The notes beneath the pieces were generated by a model. That model was not told where the DNA came from and ran no database searches. It saw only the letters and a program-made list of their open reading frames with translations. A program made the translations under genes and the position numbers. From positions 1,054,001-1,118,000 of the forward strand of contig OY718807.1 in the NCBI GenBank assembly GCA_963070105.1: a DNA stretch of 64,000 nucleotides. The letters run 5' to 3'. Below, one piece after another: positions 39,713 through 52,024 of the stretch; the stretch's first letter is position 1; each line of letters opens with the position of its first letter. This stretch comes from Litomosoides sigmodontis. Its lineage: Eukaryota > Nematoda > Chromadorea > Rhabditida > Onchocercidae.

Positions 39713-40593
39713 GAATCAAGAGTTGAGCTCATGGAATTAAAAACTGGAGTTTTAGAGTTCCAAATCAGGGTATAGGGAAGAACCTTTACCAATGAATCAT
39801 AGCATATTTTGGTATGGCAGTGGTGTAATCACTTTGGATATATTTTTAGCAGTCATTTTAAGCTAATGCTACAAGTATCATAGTCATATCTCTAGCGAGC
39901 CTTGTCCGGTTATCAAAATACGATAATAAAACCTTAAAGTAACATATTGTAAGTTGACAAAAATTCTAAAGATGGATTCTGGAAATTTGTATAGCATTGT
40001 ATAAATTGTTATTTGAATTAAATGTTTTATTTCTTCTTTATATGCACAGAACCAAAAGTGCAAAGTATAATTAGAATTAAAAGAAAAAAGCGATAAATCA
40101 TAGAAAAACTTTAATTTTTGATAACAAAACTTTTGGGAAAACTTCGTACACTTTTTATTACAATCAGTTAATTCGTAGCCGCTCATATTCATTTAATCCA
40201 CATCTGCTGATACCCGCAATGCTGCAATCGAGCAAAACCACGGTGGATGGACTAAATCAAAACTGAAGTAAAGTATAGATACCTGTCCTTACTGATAATA
40301 ATTTGTCCATATGCTTAAACCATTCTTTTAGAACTGTCGTAAATTGTGTGGCTATGCTGACAGCTTAATAACAAACATAAGCATAAAAAGTATGCGTATA
40401 TTAAGTCTATCCTTGATCTGAGATAGGGGAAATTGGGGTTATTATTCGATCACTTGGAAACATCCAAATTCCCAACTTTCTTGTGGGTTCTGAAGATATT
40501 TTATCTTAGTGTAGCAATGTCAACGGAGGTGTAGATAACATCTGTACAGCGTGAACATACAGATGCATTACGTAACATTACACATATTCATTT
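39713..40593. other. Convergent 3' intergenic region between MED12 and NELF-C/D
   Basis: Some 880 bp separate the two stop codons. AATAAA near 39924 suits MED12 (+); tttatt near 40026 reads AATAAA on the minus strand and could serve NELF-C/D, in which case the transcripts overlap tail to tail. Confidence 0.5.
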
Positions 40594-43500
40594 CTAGCGT
40601 ACTCCATTCAGATGCAATTCACTTTTGCTGGGCGTAGGCATTTCACGCTTCTCATTCCATTTCACAATTTTAGATGTTGCATCCTCGATGAATTGGTCTG
40701 CTGCTGGTACTTTTATCATTGTTATTTTATCAAAAATTTCTTGATTTAGCACTATTGGTAAGAACGTTTCGATGAACTCTTCCGAATAAGGTGGCTCAAT
40801 GATATCCAGAACATCTACAGCGAAGTACCTGTAAAACACTCAATATATGGTTGCCATACAGAATCTGATCAATTTTATTCCAATTACTGAACGTTCCAGT
40901 ACGATTAGAAATATCAGTAAGTCTATGATTTATGGCGCATGTAACAGTTTGTAAAGAAACGCGATAAGCCCTCTTCTCATTTTCGGATTTTATTCCGCGA
41001 GAGCTGACGCTTCTCGAAAAATTGACCACATTTACCTCACAAGAGAAACATCAATTTGTCCTTCCTGGAACATTTTGTTTAATTTTTCTATAACTGGCAA
41101 TGCAAAGCCAACAGAGAGTAGATGAACAAAACGATCGATGATGCTTCGTTGCTTTTCGATGATAATTTCGGCCGGTTGTAAAAACTTTGATTGACGATCG
41201 TATAATCCGCAAAGCATTTTGAATAATCTACAATCGAAAATGCCACTTTATCAGTTCAGGTAAGTAACTGTTCAACCTCGTCACTCAATAACTTATCATT
41301 GAATGTATTGTGACCACAATGAAGAGAGATTGAATTAACGAGTTACTCTCGGACAGCTACAGTTCAATTGAGCAAAGACTGCAGAAGTGAATGCTTTTAT
41401 AAGTGAATTTCGAAACACACTATTTTAGAGCAGCATGTCAGGGTGATTACCCTGCTGGAAAGAATTGTTTTTCTCACACTGTAGTCACTTACTAGAACAC
41501 TAACAATTCTAAATTTAGCTGCAGAAAAACTTCATTCGATGAACGATTACCACTTTACTCTGAATACTGAAACTCTACTGCTAGCTACCCTTGAAAAATA
41601 ACAATCGGTCAGGCGCTCTTCTCAAAATTCTCCCTAAATTTTTCTTCCCCTAAAATTTACTTTTCGCAGATTAGTACCAAATAGCAGTACCTGATATGTA
41701 GACCGCAATGTTTGCTAGCAATCTCGTCTAACAGGACGAAATGGACCACTTCCAACTCGTACAGTACTTTATTGTTTAGCAGAAATCCTTGCAAATAATG
41801 CAGCAATCCAGCAGCTATGGAAGGAAATTCAATACCTAAAAGGGAAAAAAAGCAATTGTCGCAACATTTTTTCAACCTGAAACTTCGATGATTCCGATAA
41901 GTATGAGTTTCTAACTTTTTTAATTTCAAAATTTAATTCCATCATTTACTTTCAGTCAGTCGAACTAGCGGATAGTCCTAACAATTAGTAATCTTTTTCG
42001 AGTAATTACAAGAGCTATCGGATGTTAATTGGATGAGCTAATTCCAACGGCTTATTTAGGGAAGCGGCGCAGTTGCGCTTGAAAAAGAAGATGTTTGTAG
42101 TAGCACTTTTCTATTTCTTTCTTGGAAGACAATGGAGAAGAAGAAACGCACCAGTGAGAAACAGAGAAATGTTTTTTAAAAAATCGCGCTCCGATCTTAT
42201 ACTGTCCAAAATTTGCTCCATAATATCGTTCGTTTTCTCTATTTCGTCCTTAATTTTTTAATAGTAGCAATAATTGCGATTACTATGCTCTAACGATGCT
42301 CATTATCAACCCATTGTAAAACGTGAAGAAAAATACGTGATGTGATAAATATTCTTGTAACACGGGTTTCGCGTAGTTGGAAGATAGCCAAAGTTAATGA
42401 AATCAGAATTAACCATAAGGTAGAAGAAAATCTTACGTTTTCACTGCTGCTGCTTGCGCCGTTGGACGTACGACAAGAAGCATAGGACAATAAAGAGATG
42501 TATTTCATTCGATGATTCGATTGAACCTTAAACATTATCAGTTAAAGTTAAAGTCAAATAGTTCTTGAAGCAATGACATACTTTATTTAGTACTTCTGCT
42601 ACAAAAAATGAGTTAGCTACATTGCCGTAAACGTTGCTGTGAAGGTTTGGGGTTTGGTTTCGATTACTTGCGCGCTTAGTGAAGATTTGTCTGAAGGTTT
42701 TTGGTTGGGAATTAAGTGAGAGAACAGTAAGCAAAGGGGGAGTAATTGAGGATTGCGAATTCGCAGTTCGTGCGAGGTACAACAAGAGGACTGCTGCAGG
42801 AAGAAGAGGAAGCAGTCGGTTGCTCCTCTCCATGAGGTTGAGCGCACGTGCAGCGTCGCTGTCACGAAGGAGTAGTTGAGATTGAGAAAGTGTCAGCCAA
42901 AAATGGATAAAGCGGACGAGCGCTGTAAGTGGGATTACGTGATGAATGAGGTGAAGTCAGTTTGGTCGCGCATACACGCACACCGTCGTGTGTGGGTGTG
43001 CTTAAGCTTACCATAAGGAAGTAAGTTACAGCACACAGTGATGGTTAAGTAAGCTCGTTACATTCAAACGATGAAATCATGGTGGATCGAGATTGTGCGG
43101 AGCGCGGGGGATTTATGGTTGAGGTGAATGTTGCTTTGTTAGCAGGAGGGGAGACACACTATTGTGAAATTAGTTAACTGCCAGAAAAGCTTGTGAGTGA
43201 CGTGAGCGATCGCCTTTGATAAGACGTGGAAACCAATTGTAAGGTACACAATATGACGTTCCACTGTCGTGCTGATTAAATGGTGAAATGTTATAAAGTT
43301 AGGTTTCTTTCGGCTTTCCCAACGCACATATACCATTAAATGAGAAATCAATGGTCGTGGCTGTGTTAGCTTCAAGCCATTATATAAATTCAACTGAAGT
43401 TAGCATAAATAAAATATAAAATTATATAAATACAAGATGAAATTATCTCACTTTCCTGACGAATATTGTGGTAGCGACGAAAACAACAACTAAAAAACTA

Positions 43501-46312
43501 ACTTTGCTTCCACCGTATGCAAATAAAATATCGATGAGCATATCGATGAAGAATGGATCTTGGATAAAATCAACAGGTGGTGGATTCGTTGAACTGTAAC
43601 GCTGAAAATGCGCATGGAAAAAAATGAATGGGATGATTTTAAAAGGTATTGGAATGAATTAAACGTACAAATGAATTATCACAATTCCAATATATTATTT
43701 ATTATTATTCAGAAATTACTAAATTCATCTTTCTTGTCAGTCTGTAGGAGTGAAATTGAGTAAAATGATAAGCGCAAGGAAGGAATTATAAAGGAACAAA
43801 TAATATGTGCATATATCAATATTGTTTGGGATGAAAGCGATAATTGATAATATTATCAGTGTTTCCAAGTACATATTATCGATAAGAATACACGCAATAC
43901 AAATTCTAGAAAAATCAACCGATCATTCTCCTTCATTAACGTGGCGCAGAAGTCACAGGATGAGTGAGTGGGAAAAGAAAGGACAGAAGATGTGAATGAT
44001 TTTGAAATGAAAATGAATTCAATTAGATTTTCAGAAAACTAATGAACAGGAATGGCTTACTTCATAGAGGCAAACAATATCAGCTTGATTTAAGCATTTC
44101 TTACTTAGCATCGTATATATACATTGCTTCACGTCATTATCATCACCATTCATAGATAGATGTATGTCATGTGTATCCTGATAGTTACATTTTTGCGCTT
44201 CACGGCGCAACATTTGCGCTAAATATGTGCACGCTGCAGCTGTCTCATTCTTCTCCTAACAAAGCAAAGAAATGAAATTAACAAAATATTAGTAATTATG
44301 CTTAAAAGGAAGAATGAAGCGAGCCATTTCTACGTCTTCTTCACTTATCGAAATATTGCTCGTCATTTTAACAACACTAAATCTAGCTCTTTATAATCAT
44401 GCTGCTCACGTGTATTACGTAAAAGCACCACATCTGCAGACCTTTTTTTTCAACAACTTTTATAATCCCTTACCTCCTACGTCAATGCTGCGCTTATTTT
44501 CAGGTAAATCTATTCATTGCAATGGCTAGAAATCCATAGTTTCATTACAATTAATTTCGAACTAACCTCTTTGATAATTTCATGCAAAAGAACCTGCGCG
44601 AATAAATACGTATGCTCACTGTAGCAAACTACGCCAGTTAATTCCGTAAACGTCTTCTCATAATCTTCCGTCATTGGTCCTTTTTTTTGTGAAGCACAGA
44701 AATCATCAATTGCAGTAAGCAGCATACGACAATAAATTTCAAGCTATAAAAGTCGAATTCAGTATGAGTGGAAATATCATGGAAATATCATTTGTACCTG
44801 CTGAGCGGCTGGATGAACATCCGTAATTTCGTACTGAAAGCCGCTCTCTGATATCATTCGAATTGCCTTCATCAAAAATTTCGATTGAGGATTCTGTCTA
44901 ATGAGTGTATAAATTAAATTGCGCCATGTCCTTCAAGTTTTTTAATGAATGTTTGAGTAAAGAAAAAGTTTGTGTATCTCACTATACGCGAATTATGCTT
45001 GACTGCTTTATGTTTATCAAAAATATCTGCTCCAATCAACTTTTCATTCCATAATTTTAAATAAACATAAAAGTTCGATTGTCGAACCTGTATTGCAGTA
45101 ATTTAGGCAACCAGTCGCACACATCATCAGCGATATCAAAATTTTTATCGACAACTTCAGCCGTGAAATGCTTTTCAATCAATGAGCTCAAGGTATTCTT
45201 GAAGCATTCATGAGCGATTTCCCGGTCGCCTTCCAGATCAGAGAGCCAGCCACCGAGCAGTTCGCAGTACTGCAATTTTTTTTTTAACTCTGACGAACAG
45301 CGCTAATTTCGCCTGTGGCTAATTAAGACAAGTCACGAAGTCATGCACATCTAACTGTTGGATAGCGACGGAAGCGTTGAAGGCTACGGATTTGAGTGAA
45401 TTCAACGCATCAGCGATTTTGCGGAAGTGATCTGACCGCCAGTTCAGAGGCTCACTATGCCGCACTAGCAATATCAATTGAGAAAGAGGAAAGAGCACCA
45501 GAGCAAAGCCACGGTAGTTCCTCGAGAGAGAAGCTATGACGACCTCCGGCTTACCACCAAATCTCAAAAATCCTTTGATGGTAACGTCTACATCTGGTTC
45601 CATGATCGAGTCAGGTGCTACAATTAAAATCAGTAAACTGAGGACGAGAACTCAAAAATCACCAAACGCCTGCATCGTTTTAGATTCACGTAGTGCTTGG
45701 CATTCATATCAAAATATTGAAATTTGTCGTGAAATTAAAAAAAAAAAAAGGGAAGCGAATGTTACCTTGAAGAATTCCTCTGTAATTCTCCAGTAAAAGC
45801 TCCTTCGTCTTCCGACCAGAGTAGTAATCACAATCATCGTCACTGCTACCGGATCGACTTAAATTACACCTGTTATTACCACTAGCACTGCTCATAACGG
45901 CAGTTGTAGAAGAACCATTCACGTTTTTCTCACGTCCTTCTGCAAAAAACGAGTAACGCTTTCCTAAAATAAGTTTCTCAGTTCTCCAATATTATATCTA
46001 ACTGAGTATTTTCAATAAACAAAAGAAAATTTCAACATATCTGCAAATTACTCGGTGTAATTCATGATCTGTGCTGCAAACAATTTAGTAGAAAAGTTAA
46101 GGTAATTAGGATAGAGTGAATTTGTTGAAATTTTCTAGCTAATTATTGCTATTTAAAAATTTACCGATAATGCTTGAAGGAACTGTTTCACTTTGATTGT
46201 TATTTGATGGCATTGAATTTTGCATATTATCGCCGCTCATTTCCATCTTAAACAAATTAAGAAATTTTCCTTTCACATTTTTTGAGAAAACAGCAATGGG
46301 ATTATTATCCAT
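40594..46312 (-). CDS. Negative elongation factor subunit C/D (NELF-C/D, TH1)
   Basis: Thirteen phase-consistent exons: 46312-46165, 45963-45766, 45617-45499, 45269-45088, 44897-44798, 44743-44567, 44255-44061, 43601-43503, 42526-42437, 42248-42152, 41835-41691, 41227-41036 and 40828-40594, giving 658 residues (human TH1 is about 590). NELF holds RNA polymerase II in promoter-proximal pausing. Collinear matches to TH1: SIMEPDVDVTIKGFLRFGG, NYRGFALYCELLGGWL, KHF...DWLPKLL, GVVCYSEHTYLFAQ, SKKCLNQADI, STNPPPVDFIQDPFF, MKYISLLSYA, IEFPSIAAGLL, HFVLLDEIA, RFVHLLSVGFALPV, DVSLVRYFAVDVLDIIEPPY and ETFLPIV. The acidic N-terminus (SGSSDDDCDYYSG) is also typical, and the first 70 residues are nematode-specific. 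The Met at 46312 is the first in frame; an upstream non-coding or coding exon is possible. The 45088/44897 junction uses an attag acceptor and skips an open frame at about 45000-45085. Confidence 0.93.
42527..43502 (-). other. Large NELF-C/D intron
   Basis: Intron between the 43601-43503 and 42526-42437 exons. Several open frames on both strands (for example 42528-42865) lack splice or start support and are taken as chance. Confidence 0.6.
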
Positions 46313-48095
46313 CCTGCTGTTTTCGGCAGTAATGTCTACTAAACCAATCACACACTTACCTTCAACAGTCAGAGGTTGTTATTAAGTCAGAAGTATTTGC
46401 ATCACATGGAATAGATCATGGATGGATGATTATCGATTATTCAAGTGATGTTACTTTAGAAGATCACTTCATTAATTACTCCCAAAATTACTTGCATCAA
46501 AATAATGAAGAGAAATGATGTCAGTGGGAAATTCTATATCGAATTTATGATTTTAACTCATCGAAAACTTTACATCAATTGCTTAAGTAAAAGCCGAGTA
46601 AACTCACACAAAATGTCGAAATTTATTTAAAGAAACAGAAGACGTGCTATATATCTCATTATCATGGAATAGCAACGGACAAACGTCCTTAACTATAATC
46701 ACTTCATAGACGTGTCGCTAGTTACGCGAAAAGAAAATTACATATATTTTATATTTTCACGTATCGTACGTGCAGATACAAAAAACCTAATACGAAATAT
46801 AAAACGCAGTTAAGCCCTTTCGCCAAGGCGTTTTAGGAAACACTTCAGGCATTCACCTCCCTCCTGAACACTCAGATAAGGCACACTGTAAGGAATGAAG
46901 CGAACAACCTTAGGGAGAAAAGTAAACAGCAAAAATTTGCATAGATTGAGGAAATGAGAAGAAAGTGCAAAGATTGAATATTCGAATGATTTCTTCCTGT
47001 AATGTGCAGCAATGTAACAATGCTCAAGTTGGATAAGTGTCAGAGGATTTGCCTAACTAGAAATAATTCACGTCCTACACACTTGAAGTTCACGAATCCC
47101 GAATTACCACTTCCCGCGGTATTTTAAATTTCTCCTCTGCTAACCCGCCGCTCAACCTCTATTGAATTTAACCCGAGAATATAAGCTTCATTGCTAGCAT
47201 TAGTTTAACTGTTATGTTATTGGACGTAACCTAACACTCGGCGGCCACGCCTGTATTAATGCATAAGTATATTAGTGAAAATATTTTGTTACTCATTCTT
47301 ACCGATATATACTTGTAGGATGACGTAATGCCAAGTGTCCTATAATATCAAAGTGATTAATTAAGGCTGAAGCATATTTAAAATCGAATTGAACACTTTA
47401 TCAAATTTCTCCGGCCGATAACTGAGAAGGTACTGTTTTCGTTTTTTCGGGCTAACTTATAACTAACAGGATATAACAGTTTGCTGTGATGGAATCACTG
47501 CACCGTGTAAATCGATAGATCACATTCATATCACATTCACGCAATTATGTGGAACGGTGGCATTTTGAAATTCATTTTAAATGATGCAGTTGTTTGACTG
47601 AAGCGTATTTATCAGTTTTGTTAGAAGCTTAGCGGTTTGATTACCCTAAGCTCTGGAAACTGGAAGTGAGAGAAAACGAGAAATTAAGCATACTTCAACG
47701 CCATTCCAATAAGTTCCACACCTTTTCCGGAATTATCCATTTCATCTTTCACTGTTGTTATTTTGAACAGCTAAACGGCAGTGGGGGGAATGTGATGCAA
47801 CGTAGGAAACGTTACGATCAGAACGTACAATCAGACTTTACATCTCACGCGTTTTTCTGACAATTCAGAAATATTTCGCTTTATATTTACGTCTATTGAG
47901 GATCAAGCACTTAAAGGAAAAAATTAGCGGCTAAATCTGGCAGTAAAATTAGACTCTTACCCGCAATGCACTTCACGTGAGACGTTATGATAGCATTTTG
48001 CACACGCAATCAGAAAGTGAGTCTTAAATGTCCGACGATCTACGATGCACTTAAATTATTTAGCTGAATGTGTTACAATTTTAGATTGAATAGCC
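46313..48095. other. Divergent intergenic region
   Basis: Upstream of NELF-C/D (-) and of the 48096 gene (+), so promoters for both are expected. No exon or motif recognised. Confidence 0.4.
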
Positions 48096-50624
48096 ATGTC
48101 GTCAGATCGCTTCAGACGCAAGGAAGTTAGAACTTTAAAACAACGATGGATTATGTAAGGCTATAATTCGTTTGATTTTCCCTAACGCTCCTACGACAGG
48201 ACGTCGTCGAATGATACGATTGAGTGATATCATTGAGATAATCGATATCTTATTTTCCTTCAGGAAGCACAAAGATCGTGCCGATGATATACCGAATTGT
48301 CCATCAATCGAAAGCATTGTTAATATGCCAACGCCTAATGAAATCCTGTTCGTTAAATTTTCAGTAATCCTACGTGAAAGACTCACGCATACCACGTGAG
48401 GAAGAGAAATTTTCGCATGATAATACTAAATTGTCCGTATCCATCGAAATTCTCACCGTACGTGGAAGTGAAGTTCGTCTCGGAGTGAAAGATAAATAAG
48501 CTTCTGTCTTTTTTTGCGCTCCAAACTTCCTCCTTTGCTTTCTTACCGCAAAAAACTAATTCATTCGTTGATTAGCTCATCCAAGGAGCTAACAAGCAGT
48601 GACGCTGCCGACGATTCTACCGCATTAACAACTGCTAAACTCTCGGATGACACAATGCAACAGCAAACAACGAGCAGTAATCCTTCCCTGTTACTACGCT
48701 CCTAAATTATGCGTAAGTGGACAACGGATAGGACAGCATGGTGGCATTCTTTCCTCACTCACTTTGACCACTCTGACATAAGTTTTTCTTGTCTACCTGC
48801 GTCAGCAGCAAACCATTAATTTATTAAATTAATTTGATTATTAGTCATCTGTCTACTTCTCTCTCTCTCTCTCTCCACATTTTCCTCTGTGCCCTCGAAA
48901 AAGAGAAAGACCTGAGTTCTCTTAATAATATTACTTGTCACTTTTTCCCCATATAGCAAGAAAAGGTAGTTCGGACTGTAAGTTTTAGCGACCAGTTTAG
49001 ATGAGATGATTTGATGGTGAAGGATTAATTAAATTGCAAATATCGCGGCAATGCTTTTTCGCAACAATTATTCGATAATCTGACGGCACTTTTTAAAGTT
49101 TGCCTAATTTATAAAGAAAAAAGAATATTTCTTCTTACTGTTCAAACTAAAATTATGCTCATTGAATTGAGCTGGACAAGAAAATTCAACAGCAAAGTTG
49201 ACCACTGATGAAACGTCCATAATACCGAAACGGTTTACGCTGCGACATCATCGCAAACGACGCAGACAACGTGGACGTAAACGAAGCACAAATTCATCCA
49301 CTTCAAGGTTAGCTCCTGAAAAGCAGGCAATGAGTCTTGCAATAGCTACTGGTAATGAGTGTTAGATTAAGGTACACTTCTGACCTGAGAAATCTCTTAA
49401 ACGTTCCGAATGATGACAATAGCGCAAAAGGTGTAACCGTTTTTTCTCTTATTGCAGTAGCAAAATTGCTGTGCAAGGTACAGCTTCCGAAAGACGTGAC
49501 GATATCCCAATGTGTCCGGATATCGAGAATATCTGTGAACTCGATCAAAGCGAATTTGAGTTTGTTTTATAATTTACGGAGGAGGAGAATATCTGATTTG
49601 CAAAATTGCATGCTTTATTTTTGGAAACTGAAAGAGTTGATGAATCAAAAAAGTAACTAAACAAGGTACGATCAGCAATTGAACGAGAGTGCGGATGAAT
49701 TAGCACAGGGTGATTAGCACTACGATAGTCGAAATCGTTTAAAACATGAAAATCATTTCAGTGTAAAACCGAAAGAATTTTGAAATTTTTTTCTAACAAA
49801 TTTGAAATTTTACAGTTAAAATTCAATTTTTGCTTTTCCTTGTAGTGACGATATGTCGGTTCATCGATTTTCTCATGCACTTTATCAATTACTTGACGAT
49901 TCCCTTCTTCTTCTAACCAAATTTTCACAATTTCTCAAAGATCATCCTGTAAGTCTTCTGGTCCATCGGTTTTCCTTCGCTGATTTCCACCAAAAAATAC
50001 CTTAGACTGTTCCTGTTGTTAGCAGCAAACAGCCATTTCACTTGTGCATTTTCACTTTGTTTTTTTTTCAAAAATTGTTAATTTTTTCAACTAACAGTTT
50101 CAAATGGTGTCCGGAAAAACCGGAAACCGAAATTGTGTGACAATCGATAGATATTTTTCATGTTATTAATTTTAATTTCTTTCTGGACAGCTCTTTTTAA
50201 TAGAAATGTTAGTTTGTCGCAAGTTCTAAGCCTAAATCGGAACATAGACCTGTTCAAAACCCAAAAAGTGAATAGATTAGTTGAAAAATTGGCTAAATTT
50301 AAAATTCTAAATGATCAATGAAATGGTTAAATAATTTTACTTCATTAAATTTACATCGAAATTTTCTCCAACCTCACGGCTGTCACCTGATATTTACCAA
50401 TCCTACTTCAGTAATTTTAGCGCCCCACAACGATAGCAGGTTTCATCATTGCCAGCTACTTGATCATTAGCTACTTGGAGCTCTCCATTGCGGCGCTCAT
50501 TGAATTGATTGCGCAATCCATCTGGCCGATATCTCACGCTGTACTTTTGTTCATCGAACGTCTGTCCATAAATTTTGGCTCATTTATGCACTCCTCCGAT
50601 GACATTATCAAAGTTAGCAGCTAA
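48096..50624 (+). CDS. Novel small membrane protein with an Arg-rich segment
   Basis: Seven in-phase exons, 48096-48154, 48264-48395, 48576-48676, 49193-49307, 49458-49559, 49846-49948 and 50421-50624, give 271 residues to TAA. The order of parts is a basic start (MSSDRFRRKEVRTLKQRWIM), NCPSIESIVNMPTPNEIL, a Ser/Thr/Asp-rich linker, a very basic box (RHHRKRRRQRGRKR), an acidic stretch (MCPDIENICELDQSEFDDD), an amphipathic helix (FSHALYQLLDDSLLLLTKFS), and a hydrophobic C-terminal domain with one or two membrane helices (TIAGFIIASYLIISYLELSI and PISHAVLLFIERL). The basic box could be a nuclear or membrane-surface signal. No family recognised. The 816-nt total being divisible by three across seven exons supports the model. 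Confidence 0.6.
48858..48877. repeat. (CT)n microsatellite
   Basis: tctctctctctctctctc run in intron 3 of the 48096-50624 gene. Confidence 0.8.
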
Positions 50625-51110
50625 TCAAATATCTTAGCTTAACTAACCTCATAAGTCATCATTACTATTATTACTACAAGAAGTTACTTACTTTGTCAGT
50701 ACTAATCTTTGTTCAACGTCGAAGATTACGTCATCAGGTAATCAATCGATCGTCGGAACAGTCTTATTCGTTACGATTATTATATCGAACACTTATTAAG
50801 CTGCACTATTTTAATAATATATGGTTGTAAACGCACTGGCAACATTTCACATAAACAGTGATAATTGTTGAAACGATAAGAAAAATATTTTGTAGGGTGC
50901 GTACTGCGATGTGGCGGAGATTTGGTGCAAACATTTTCAGATGATGTGCGCCGATCGGTGTTCATTTTTCAGCATGGCAGTGGAACGATTGCGAACAAAT
51001 TGAAATTGATTTAATTTTAAACAAAAGTAAGAATGGATGGCACCGGGAAGAATGATTTGTTCGCCGTTCGTGATAACTTTTATCAGCGCTATAAAAATCA
51101 GCAGCATTAC

Positions 51111-52024
51111 GTCCATAATTTGTTCTATGATATAAATATTTCCAAACTGATCAGTGCAAGCTAAAACACTCCTCAAGTCCATTGTCCACTGATAGCTGCA
51201 ATCCGGAAAGCGGTATTATCGAACTTTGTTTCAGACCAGCAGTTCAATTACTTCAGTGCAACAGAAAACACTGGTCATTTTTCATGTTCCAAAAATAATC
51301 TTTCAAATGGGATACTTCTATCAGCTGCGAAATAAAGTATCACTCACACACACACACATTGATTTATCGATCATCGAAATTTCACGCATTCCCAAAATTT
51401 CACGTCTTTCATGTCGGCGTGATGTTGTTGTTTTAGCACAAATGTGATTTGACACCTGTAAAGAACCTTTACGCTGAAGAGAGGTAGCATGGAATTGCTA
51501 AAATTTTTGAATACTTGCCATCAGAGGAAATGTTATTGCAATGAAAGTGTGTTGAGGAAGAGCGGCAGCATCAAATAAGCTCCTTCCCGTACACGTTCAG
51601 CAAGTTAGATTACATTTTTCTATAAGCAATTTCACTGCTCACATTAGACGTTACGTGTACACATAAATATATATATATATGCTTGAAATAGGGTAATTCA
51701 AAATTTCATTTCTAAATGATCAAATTTTATTTATCGGTAATCCGATTTCCCATTTATCTCATTTGACTTCAATCAATTTCTGTCTTATTGATTTTGCAAT
51801 TATAATAATTGATGTGATTTATTCAGAAAAGATGAGAAGGGATGGGTGAGTGAGATGCGGGATAATAACCTTTGTGATATGTCATCCGGTCTAACTGACC
51901 TTGAAATGTTGCCCATAGTGGTAATTTTAATAAATTCATTGTAAGGAACGAGAGGATTCAAATAGGATTCCACGTGCGTCAGTACATCGATCTGACTTCC
52001 TTCTAACATCTTGTCTGTTTTCAT
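51111..52024 (-). CDS. Two exons of an unidentified minus-strand gene
   Basis: Exon 52024-51900 opens with ATG (MKTDKMLEGSQIDVLTHVES, LNPLVPYNEFIKITTMGNIS) and ends in phase 2. It joins 51195-51111 (YQWTMDLRSVLACTDQFGNI, YIIEQIMD). The DQFGN motif after a short strand is vaguely like the Sm/LSm fold (as in LSm1 DQFANL), but the Sm1 Gly is Ser and no Sm2 motif follows, so I do not assign it. Downstream exons were not placed; an open frame continues through the 51111 donor to 50937. Confidence 0.35.

Noticed and set aside
42295..42400. Minus-strand VLQWVD match to the TH1 VLKWVD motif
   Set aside because: The neighbouring exon at 41835-41691 (IEFPSIAAGLL...LLDEIA) matches that TH1 region far better and in order. 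The 42248-42152 exon fits the gap in phase.
42528..42879. Overlapping open frames on both strands around 42.5-42.9 kb
   Set aside because: They lie in a NELF-C/D intron, lack splice or start support, and mirror each other in GC-richer sequence.
44981..45087. Possible frameshift or 32-nt micro-intron in NELF-C/D with the inverted repeat GTTCGA-CAA-TCGAAC
   Set aside because: A canonical splice from the donor at 45087 to the attag acceptor at 44898 restores the frame without it.
48416..48498. CsrA-like strand pattern (SIEILTVRGSEVRLGV) in an open frame
   Set aside because: It has no upstream splice acceptor in phase and is preceded by a stop. It falls inside an intron of a model whose other exons all agree in phase, so the likeness is taken as chance.
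51111..52024. LSm/Sm protein
   Set aside because: Only the DQFGN segment fits; the Sm1 Gly is absent and no Sm2 motif follows.
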